From Echinometra lucunter (lineage: Eukaryota; Echinodermata; Echinoidea; Camarodonta; Echinometridae): a stretch of 64,000 bases of DNA. The DNA lies in the NCBI GenBank assembly GCA_029962745.1, contig CM057161.1:8124357-8188356 (forward strand), given 5' to 3'. The notes under the pieces are model-generated. The model ran no database searches and was not told the origin of the DNA. It saw nothing but the letters and a program-made list of their open reading frames with translations. Of the stretch, positions 45,854 to 57,374 are shown one piece after another (within the stretch, counting starts at the first letter, position 1; each line of letters starts with the position of its first letter). A program made the position numbers and the translations under genes.

Positions 45854-48732
45854 AGTGCCCTGGTAATAGGTGGCTTCAGGGAGACATCTATACCCGGGAC
45901 CATTGGTAGGTGTTTATTCTGCGCAATTTGAATTTGAGACAATAAAAATATTTTTCATGATGATAAAAAAGAGTATTAGGATACGGCTCGGATCACTTAT
46001 AGTTGACTTTGCGCGAGTCCTGGCACATCTTTATACCTAAATGTCATTTATGTGTCCTCTGAAAATGTCTTTGTTTCGGTTATGGCATGGTATTTCAAGG
46101 ATTTCATTAACGGGGGGGGGGGGGGGGGTAAACATCTCCGGACAAGGGATGATGTCTCTAAAGGGTGACCCACAGCAAGTAATGTTTTGATCGCACCTTC
46201 ACAGTTCGGGATGAAAGACGCCATGAGATATCTATGCAAAGAAGTCCCATATCATGTATATGGTTCTCTTTTATCTACGTTGCCATACTAAAACAATCAG
46301 ATTAGAACTTTTGGCTATAGGGGGACGACAGCATGAAGTGCATGACGTCACTATACAGTGTCCTGGGGGGAAAAATGTCTCGAAATGCGACACCAATTAA
46401 CTACTTGAGTTTATGAAGTCACGTATCATTACGACTTTGCTAAATCCTTGTCTAACTGCTACTGTATATTCATTTTTATTGATTCATGAGGTTGTTTTAC
46501 AATATGATAATGGGTATATACTTGGGATATAAATGTTTTATATCACAACTGTTTACAATTATGAAAGATTGTAATGTTACGTTAAGGTGAGGTGAATGAC
46601 TGACTGGTCACTGAAAAACAGTGATTTAATTCACTTTTTCAGCTGTTGTCAAATATTGTACTTTTTGTGTTAAGTCATGTTGATTTCACGAATGAATGAT
46701 AGTAGTAATTATGATGAAGATACTAATACTTATAAAAAATGATTGTAATAATAATAATAATAATGACATTGGTAATAATAATGATAATAACGAGGGTTAT
46801 AATGATGCTAATGATGAAAAATTAATGTTATAACAATGACATTGATAATGCTCTTTTGAGCACCTCGATTCTCATTCACTTTGTGAAAACCAGGTTCTAA
46901 CTATAAAAGTTACTCCTTTTTTATAAACAAGTGCAAGTATTTTGTATATAGATGTGTAATTTAACGCAAGTTGAGGTTTTGACACTTAAGTGATTGTGGA
47001 ATTGAACCATAGAGTGTACGTATTTAACTCTATGAATTGAACTGATATCAGTTTTTAACATTTTTATATATTAAATTGATATGTTCTTTACCTTTGAAAC
47101 AAAACTGTATCCAAAATGTAAATTTGGCTGCATTTGTTTAACTTAAAATTGAATAACTATGTGTTCGTCAATTGAAAGATAAATTCTCGAAAAGAGAAAA
47201 TGATTTTTTTTTTTCGCATTTCGCAACCCTTGCGTCTTCTGACGACAGTCGCTCTCGCGCGTAATTCTTGGAGATGGACAACAGTACGCCTACAGCACCA
47301 TCAACACCTTGCACTAGTCGCCCTTTCCGCTCCTATTCTAAGTGATTCCACACTTCTAACACTTCCCCGGGCTCTCACTGCTGGTTCTACTAACTCCTCC
47401 TTCTTCATTCCTGCTCTTGAGATCTTCAATTGGTCAACTTTCACTCGGGGCGTCTGCTATCTTCGAAATAGTTGTAGTTGTATAGACCAATTTCACCTCC
47501 GTTTTATGTATTTGGCCCTCTATCGGCGACGCCATTGCTGCGGTGGGCAAGCGCGCTGACCACGATTGGCTCTGTGTACAAAATGAATGTAAGATATGAG
47601 GTAGGCCCTGATATTGTTCCATTTACTTTATTCTAGATCAATAAAATAAAGCATGGATACATGGGTAGATGAGGTACGACAATGGCCATATCTGACAGAT
47701 GAAGGTATGATGTATTTTTGTACTTTCGATGGTTTTTCAGCTTAGTTTTGTCAGTAAAAGTTCGATTGCAGCATAGAAGCCGTAGTAAAAGGGAGCCCTC
47801 AATCTTACCCTATTTACAAAGTCATGTTTTCACTCATTAAATTTTACACCAAAGTAGGCCTACATAATAATAATGTTTCTTGACTTTAAAGTCCTTTCTG
47901 TTGATGTTTTTACCCACTGGCGACGAATTCCTTCACATTGCTTACGGAAACCTGTGAAGGGAGTACGGCTTCTCACACAAACAGGCTTCATAAGTCAAAA
48001 GCGAGTGAATTTCGCACTCAGCTTCCAATTTTTAAACTTTCTCCAATTCTCGTGGCATTTGAGCACCGCACAGCTGCGACCTGAACTTCCCTGATAATTT
48101 CTCATTGCAAATATTAAAAGAAATATGCATATATTGGTCAAAATAGACAAAAAATCGAACGAATGTACATAACGCGCTATTGACTTGTGTACTATAAAAG
48201 TTGGAGCGCCCACCGCAGTATGTCGAACTGTGTCGAACATTCTGCTGCCCTCTTGCGTTGTGGGATTAGTCTATAGGGAAAACAGGCCTCTCATGTTACG
48301 GACTTTAGTGGCGCATGCTATGTGGAAAGCGATAATTTAATGTATAATCAACGACATAATTTCATATGAAGACTTATAATTACATCCCTCAATGAAAAAA
48401 AAATCTTCTTATCTGTCTGCTATTTTACTATTTCACTTACATAACTTTTAAAAGCTAATTTATTGAGAACGAACCAAACTTCAATCGTATTCCTGTTGAA
48501 CCTGATTCGTTTCCTGATCAAAGGTTTTCGTTATCAAATTTGTTGAGGGACATGAACTTGTAAAATTACACATTTTGTTTATAAACAATAGTACAAAATG
48601 CTGCAGTTAAAGAAGCAAGTCTGTGCAAAATAAATGTTTCGGTTCTAGTTTAGATTTTAAAAAGAGATGAAAATGGGAGTTTCCATAGTTTTTGAAGAGG
48701 CTTTACAATAAGTGGGAACGAATCATGAAATA
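45854..48732. other. Non-coding stretch, nothing recognised
   Basis: A G run lies at about 46111, and AAT/GAT-rich stretches at about 46700-46860. A 119-codon frame at 47200-47559 has no recognisable motif and shows no splice or family support. Confidence 0.45.
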
Positions 48733-48734
48733 TA

Positions 48735-49085
48735 CAGGGTGGGCCAGAAAGAATGTAACACCTGAAATCCGTCAATTTCAGTGACATCACTGAACGGTAT
48801 CATTAGTTTTTATTTTTCGGGTAGAAATTTTTTTCCAAGTAAAATGACATGAGAATCATCAATTTGCGGTAAGGTTTTTGGAGTCTACTGCTATTTCTGT
48901 AAGACGACGTCATTTTCAATATTTTCTATTCTTGCAACCGTAGTCATGCTTGAAGCATCGAGAAATTTCTAACCCCCCCCCCCCCAAAAAAAAAAAAAAA
49001 AAAAAAAAAATCTAATGATTTTATGTGTCGATGATGTCGTTTAAATTGCAGATGCAGGTGATGCATTCTTTCTGGGCTTACCTTG
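48735..49085. mobile_element. Mariner-like MITE
   Basis: The left end 'cagggtgggccagaaagaat' and right end 'attctttctgggcttacctt' are inverted, and TA lies immediately outside both ends. The element is about 350 bases and has no transposase. Confidence 0.75.
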
Positions 49086-49652
49086 TACAATCGACAACAA
49101 TAGAACGGTTTATGTAAATCCCTTGCGGAACATGAGTGTATATCATTATACCCTTCAAAATATAGAATATTCTCGTGTCACTTTGTTATTTCATAACAAT
49201 CCCTCTACTTCACGCCATGTTCTTTAATTCATGAACAATCTATACTTCGAATTATTTCTAAAAGGTTCAAGATTGTGTATCATGAGATTATTTCATGAAA
49301 TTTTTATTATTTGATGATTATCATCATTTAACCTGTTAGTCGTAAAATCCCTGTCTCCCGTTTTTAAAAAATAAAACAGCAGAGAATTCCTCAAACCCAT
49401 GTTACACCTTTCGAAAGTTGATTTCACACAAATTTGATTTCAAAGGTTTTAAATCTTTATTATCTTTTCCCTCGTCATCGTAACCATTGTGATCAAACTT
49501 AAAATTTATTATAAAAAAAATTGTGATCAAACTTCAGTCGTTTTATCAGGCTCTTGGACATGGTGGGACTCGCCGATCTAAATATTCTTGATTACTTGAG
49601 ATAACGGATTGACACCCCTGTCTTGGATCTCGTCGGACCTGAATTTTCTTGA

Positions 49653-49786
49653 TTAGTTGAGATACAGTAGTCGGTTGGGGGATTTGAAGCCGGTGTTGTA
49701 AATGAGGTTCTTCGATGAGCCTTGGACAAGATGTTCAAGAACTTGAGATGCGGGGATTCCTTTACCCAGGAGAATGGCAGCAGCAC
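49653..49786 (-). CDS. Subtilase exon 8 (C terminus)
   Basis: 134 bases including TAA. It encodes [20 protein letters not shown] and ends NRLLYLN. It has the same length as the paralogous exon at 62212-62345. Confidence 0.9.
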
Positions 49787-52700
49787 CTAGCGTAGAAACA
49801 AAACAAAACAGAACAAACAAACACAAAAAAAATACAAATCACCAAAACAGAACAATCGAAATACGAATCATCATATGCAACTTAATACCCAAATATACTT
49901 GCGCAAGTTCTTGACTCACGTGTGAGCATTCCTGCATGAATGGGTGTCCATTTTTTTACACTGAGGTGGCAAGGAAATGCCTCGGGAGGGACATACAGTA
50001 ACGTAAGTGCCGTGCCGAGGCTTGAACCTTTGGCTTGAACACAAGACTTTCACATGTCCTGTCAAGAGCCGCTCAAGTAAGACCCCATAAAACGTATAAC
50101 ATAATAACATTCCATTCAGGATTTAAAAAAAACCAAAAAACCAATAATTAAGAGAGAGGAAATTTGTAAACCACATAGGATATAAGAATGGTCTATTCCC
50201 TTTAATTCTACGGATGATACATCGTATCTGTTCTCATTATGTATGAAATATTTAGAATGCTTAAGCGGCATGGAGTCTTGAACTCCATGACTATATATGC
50301 AGGTGCGTGTATAGTCACATAGTGGTAGTAATCAGTAGTCAGCACAGAATAGATTTTCTTCCGGGCATTTTGGGGTCTAAAACGATACCCTCAAAAAACG
50401 ACTGAGGCTTTAAAAACACTGAAATGACACTGACCGGCAACATGAGGGGTCGCCATACTGGTGCCGCTCCATATAGCAATGGCCGTGTCAGACGCAGCCG
50501 ATGAACTGACGATGTCCACACCAGGGGCAAAGATGTCCAAAAGAGAGCCATAGTTGGAGAAACTTGCCCTCTTGTCATACCGATCAGTGGCCCCAACAGT
50601 GATTGCCTGAATATTTGAAGACGCACATAACCTCATGTCATCTCTAATTTTGTTGATTTTTAAAAAAAAATACATTATAGAAATCCTCAGTTTATCGAGT
50701 TACTGAAATTATGAAATGGAAGTGGTTCTAGAATACTGGGCACCAAATAATGGTTAGATATAAATGGAGTATTCTACTATTACTGAGATGTGCCCTTAAA
50801 ATTAGCAATACGCCGGTCTTATTCTTTCGTGAACAGATGAAGGAAAAGGATATTCAAGGGATTATTGTCAGGTTATGGTTTCCTCCTTTCTTTGTTTTCG
50901 TGAGCTTTTTAATTGTAAAGAGGTTACTATAACCCTGTCGACTCTGATTTCAAAATACTGGAAATAATTTTATTCTTTTATTGATGACTGTCTCTTACAG
51001 GGTGTCATACTTCAGCCCCAACGGTTTTTTTTTATAATGGCTCATGCTATATGTGAAAGTAATCAGCAGATTATGGCCGTCACTACTCATTGCCAATGAA
51101 GCGTCATTTTACTCATCCGATGGAGGCAAAGCATGGCTTGCTCTTTATACTTTACATTCATTTTTTAAACTCTTACATGATGTATGACCCGTATGCAACA
51201 GCCTAATAAACGGTATAAAACGGCCGTCACATGAAGAATGCAGAATTGAGATGGCATATTCATGATCCATGTGATCAGGATGATATTACAAACCTTGGGT
51301 TCCCGAGAAGGGGAGTACCATCTCGCGTCCCTGTTCTCATTCCCAGCTGCTACAACAGCAATGATTCCGGCGTCGACTGCGCCAGCGACGGCGTCATCGA
51401 TTGCCTGATTCAGAAAAAATCTCCAAGACATCGACATAACCGCAGGAAGGGTGGCATTTTGCGTTACTGCATCTACAGCTGTAGTAAGAAAGACGCCAAA
51501 TCATAATCTTGCTATAAAAGGTAACCAACTGCTTAACATGCTTAAGGAAACCGGGGGGGGGGGGGGGGGGTGATTCATACAGATTTATACATATCATTAT
51601 TATACATTTCGACTTTACTTTCACATGTGTTTACAATTATATTCCCTCTGTCACTTTTTTTTTTCGTTAATTTTGCAATTTTGTTAAATAACCTTTTCAG
51701 TGATTTTCACTTTTGTTTGGATTATATATCAAATTGTGTTTATATAATCAATTTTGAAAAAAAAAAAGAGAAAGGAAAATGGATTCAAATTTTTGTTAAC
51801 TTATATCATCAGTAGCTAGATATACTACTATTATTTATGTTTACTTTCTGTTTCTGTTTCTGTTTTTTTTTCTGTTTATATTTTTTTCTGTTTAAAAACT
51901 TAACGTTATCTACTTCATGTTGATTTATGATTTATGTTCATGTTTGTTTATTCAGAGCAGAATATTGATGAATATCAATAACGTTCAATAAATACAATAC
52001 AATTCAATTCAATTCACAAAGACTGAGATTGACTAAAATCCCAATTAACCCGTGAACTACTGAATTCTCTAATTCCCATCTAGACTTAATACAGGGACCA
52101 ACCGGTTCCAGTATAGGCAATGGGTTAAGTATGGCAGCCTGTTAATGGCATTGGTTGCTCCTATAGCCAGTGGCGGCGATTTCATGTAACGAGTGGGGGG
52201 GGGGGGGGGGACGGAAACACCGAAGGTAACCGCCGAAAATCTGTTTCGAGAAGTGGAAGGGGGATGATCGTTATTCAGCGAGTGAGCGAAGCGAGCGAGC
52301 TAAAAAATAACCGCAAAAATAATGAAAGAAGCCTCGTTTTGCCACGAAAATACACTCTAGGCCTATAAAATATTTAAGTAGTTCGCCTACTAAACATGCT
52401 AAATATGGTCACCTGACTCAAAATAGAAAAATGAAAATATTCAGTTTCCGATGCTTTGGGGTGGCCTGTTCCACTTAAGTGTTTCGAGTGAGTAAAAGCT
52501 CAATCTCCTTTGTAGAGAATTTCATGAGATTTGAAACACTTCTACTTTTTTTTATCAAAGCGTTCCTCGTAGAATGCAACGAACCTGCTATGCTGTTGGA
52601 TGCGCGACCAACAGCGCGACAGTTAAAGATCCGATGAGAAACAATTCTGGCCTTTTTAGCAACTCCGTAGATACTCCCAGCCGCTGTTCCAGCACAGTGA

Positions 52701-55632
52701 GTGCCATGTCCTTGGCAATCTATCCCCTTGTTTAGGAAAGAAGAAGATATGATTATTGCTATCATCTCCTTGTGCAATCAGAGATTTTTTTTCTTTTGTA
52801 TGATATTATTCAACTCTTCAGCTTATGATAGACGATCCACGATCATAAATGCAAGAATATAGAAATATTGATCATAATAGTTCTGGAGCGAAAACGTGTG
52901 ATTCAATGTTTGAATGCCTTTTGTTCAGGAATATCGAGATTACATTCAAAAGCTGTAAAAGTTCGAGCCACCATTTTTCAAGGGGGCGGGGGGAAGGGAC
53001 TTTTTCGGGTGTCTGTTTACGAGAAAATTTTGCTGATAGGCAAGAAAAAGGTGCTCGGCATTTTCAGGTGTCTATTTTACCCTCCCCCCCCCCAACAAAA
53101 AAAAAAAAAAAAATCGTTGATAAGCAAACAAAAATAAAAATTTAAAAAAAAAAATGGAAAAAGTTTCTCGGCTTCAAAAGAGGGGGGGGGGGCGCGTGAT
53201 GAACGCGGCCGATTCACCTCCCCCCCCCCCCCCGATCCGCCCCTGATACATGTGATAGTACCAGATATATGTACAGATGTTCCTCATTGAAAAGATGTTC
53301 CTCATTGAAAAGATAAATGAACTTAAGGAAACTCTACATTTTACAAAACCGTCGAAATTACCGTTAAACTACAAAAAATCCATAACCAGCATAACTAATT
53401 CAATTATGATTGATAATTCCTTCATCACTTAGATGATTTTATGTCACTGACATTTAAACGTAAATGTTAGATTCGATGCATGGAAAACGGTTACTGATCT
53501 TAAAGGTCAAAAACAGTCAGAACATGTAAAAAAAAAATGTCGATGAACCTTAAACTTCGAAAACATCTGTTTATTGTGAAAACCAGAATGAAGCTACTGA
53601 TGCTAATGCATGATAAACTAAAACGAAGTGAATTGTTTTCTGTTTTATCTTTACCATGGCCCATTTTTCAAAGGAGATCGCAAAGAAAGGAAAAATCAAC
53701 TCAAGAGCTATTCCACTGTCACATTGTATTGTCAGTACCCTCGGATTATGTAACTGTCAATGCTTTGTTTGCACTTTTCAAAAGGTGACCCATTAGGCTA
53801 CTTATATCATGGATATGGTGTTTGATAAATTTTTGTAAGTCTTTGTGATCGTGTCAATTTTAATTGGTAATCTATCCAATGTTCATGCATACATTTTTAT
53901 CATTTTCATCTCCATCTTTGGAAAGATTGTGCAAAATGTTCTGTGGTAGATTCTAAGACTCACGTTCCAACCATCATCGACGTAGTCTCCACCCATGGTG
54001 ACCCGACCTCCAAATTCTTCATGTGAGGCTCGAACTCCGGTATCCAGGACGTAGATCGTCACACCCTCACCGTCACCTTAAAACCGTACAAAGAAAAGGT
54101 GGTTCAACTTGGTTTGGTGAAAACAGGGATTAAATCTGAATATTATTTAGTGCGCGTCCAGTGTAGGACGCACCTGGGGAGCGTTTCATCAACATTTGTT
54201 GTCTGACAAGTTGTCAGATCTGACATCTTTCCTTGATTTTGATTGGCTGAGAAGCATCGCTACTATGGCAACTGTCAGAAAAAACAGACTTTGTCGGATA
54301 AAACATCCGACAAGGCCTTTCATGAAACACTCCCCAGGTGCCCCCCCCCCCCCCCACCAGTGTTCAACACTGCTGATTAAAGCCAGTTGGATGAAAAAAA
54401 AAAAATTATAGAGCTTGAAATGAGTCTTCAGCACCCAGCCCTCTTGCAGAGAGATAAGAGTTGCTCTAGTGGTAACAGCTCTCTTCCTTTGCCTACATAC
54501 CAACACTGAAGGACCTCGGTTCAAAACTAAGTCACGTTTTGCAGATGATGACGTCAAGGATCGGTCCCCATACGTGAATAATCACATCTGACTGATACAC
54601 CCCCTGGTCTAGTAATGGGCTCTCTGTCTTCCCATACAAATCTGAAGGGCTTTTCTTAATATGCTGAAGGGCGTTACTTCTAAACTTTTGGACGTTTTTT
54701 GAATGGAGACCTTCAAGGTATCCAGGGCACCGTTTCATGAAAGTTGTCAGCACTGACAAGTTGTCAGTCACTGACAGTTACCATAGAAACAGTCAGTGAT
54801 CAGTGATTCTCAACCAATCAAAACCAAGGATTTTACTGAAATTGTCAGTGACTGACAACTTGTCAGTGCTGACAACTTTCATGAAACGGTGCCCAGATGT
54901 ATATCATCTGATCTAATTGATACCGTTTCATGAAACTTTATGTCCCCAGCCGACATGGTCGGGGAAGGAGTCTCATGCCCCTCCCTTCCTCGTTCATTAA
55001 TTTCATACATCCTTAGAAAAAAAAAGTTAGACCTGATATTTTTCCCAGTCAGAAAGTTTTCGGAATCGTGAACCTCCATCCCACTTTTTAACACAATTCC
55101 TGATACCTTCGACATTGAATGCACCATCGAGAGGCAAGTCGTGCTGATCTATGCGATCAAGACCCCATGAAAGTGATGATGACGATGACGACGATGACGA
55201 TGATGATGGAGCACCGTCGGTAACACCAAATGCGTCTTGTTGCATGTACTTTACAGCAGGCAGTTCAAGCACCTTTCAAAAGAAAGCAGAAAAAAAAAGA
55301 AAAAAAGACGTCAACTATTTCTGTGTAATAAGTCTTAACATTTCCAAGAAGAATTATAGCCGCGACAAGTCAGATCCGTGATTATCATTTACTTCATAAT
55401 TTTTATCCACAAAGTAGAAATGCAAACATGTATATCAAATAATATGCCACTGATTTACCTCTTAGAGATGGGTACAACGGGGCGTCGATTTTGGTGATTT
55501 GGAAGGGTAGAGGAATTGCTTCTGAATTGATTCTGATAAACTATAGATACACATGTATAAAAAAAATATATCACATAGCATGATCCATGTAATCATAGTG
55601 TAATCATGTAATCATAGTGTATAACAGGACAA

Positions 55633-55695
<63 letters not shown>

Positions 55696-55718
55696 TATAA
55701 TAATAATAATAATAATTT

Positions 55719-55775
<57 letters not shown>

Positions 55776-56775
55776 TTAATAATAATAATAATAATTATTA
55801 TTATTATTATTATTATTATTCCTTCCTCACCGACTCTTTGAGTCGGTGAGGAAACAGCTCAAGACTGATCAGAAGAAAATGAGATTGGAAGGATGGAAAG
55901 AGAAGGTGATGCACGGACAGCATTTAAGACAGACAGAAGAGTTTGCTGGTCCAGAGAGTTGGCAGTGGCTGAAACGAGGAAGTTTAAAAAAAGGAGACGG
56001 AAAGTATGTTAGTTGCTGCACAGGACCAGGCACTTAGAACAAATTACCGGAAAGCCAGAATTGAGAAGGAGCACACATCTCCCTCATGCCGAATGTGTCA
56101 TGACAAAGACGAAACGGTTACTCATCTGGTGAGTGAATGCAGCAAAATGGCACAGACTGAGTACAAAGGAAGGCATGATAGAGTAGCAGCTGCAGTTCAC
56201 TGGGGTCTGGCAAAGAAGTACGGTTTACCCCATGCCGAAAAATGGTACGAACATCGGGCAGAGCCTGTCGCAGAGAACGATGATGTTAAACTCTTATGGG
56301 ATTTTAATATCCAGACTGACAAGGTTATTCAAGCTAGACGACCAGACGTCGTTCTCTTAAAAAAGAAGGAGAAGGAATGTGTCATCATAGATATTGCGAT
56401 GCCAGGAGACTGCAGAGCTTGGCGTAAAGAGGAGGAAAAGATACAGAAGTATAACGACCTGGCATGGGAGCTGAAAAGGATATGGAAGGTGAAGGCGAAG
56501 GTAGTACCAATAGTCATCGGAGCCTTAGGAACTGTAACAACCAGACACAGAAGCTTCCTGGCTGATCTAGGAGTCGAGGTGTCCTTTGAAACGATACAGA
56601 AGGCAAGCTTGCTTGGGACAGCTCACATCCTACGAAAGGTCTTGAACTAGAAAGAGAAATGAACAATGAAAAGAGGACTTGTTTGATAGAATAGAGAACA
56701 GATAACCCTAGATTTCTGGAAGAAGTCCGGTTGCTGTTTAATATACCAACAGAACATCAAGTTGTGGATAAAGGA

Positions 56776-56843
<68 letters not shown>

Positions 56844-57337
56844 TAACCATAACGACTGATATGTTTTGTTTATCCGGGGTACTATGATTATAACATAATG
56901 AATTATAACATAACCTATTATCAAGAATTTATATATGCGTAGTATATTTTTACCCCTCTCCCTTCGATTGTGCAGGTAGATGGACGAAAGAAACGAAATT
57001 CAGAAAAAAAAAAAAAAACATAATCCAGGCAAGTATAGGATCAGAGAAATACATGGACATTAGAATTTTTAATCTGAAATCTGGAATATAGGGAGCGTTT
57101 AATGAAGAGTTTTGTCGGTGATTTTCACCGACTAATTTGCTTTCAGCCAATCAGATGCGAGGATTTTCTGTAGCTTATAACATTTGTCGATGATTTTCAC
57201 TGGCAAACCTCTTCATGAAACGCTTCCCTGGAATCCTGAATATGGGATCTCATTGAGAAGAGAGAGAATAAGCATGTTAAGGACGCGGAGAAGAAAAAGA
57301 AGAGAGCACCATAAAGAGAGAGAGATGTGTGTGTGCA

Positions 57338-57374
<37 letters not shown>

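Noticed and set aside
47200..47559. 119-codon frame on the plus strand
   Set aside because: No signal peptide, domain or family similarity, no splice support, and it starts inside a T run. I cannot distinguish it from chance.
54189..54557. 122-codon minus-strand frame in subtilase intron 3
   Set aside because: It lies across a MITE and a C run and has no similarity to subtilase or any family I recognise.
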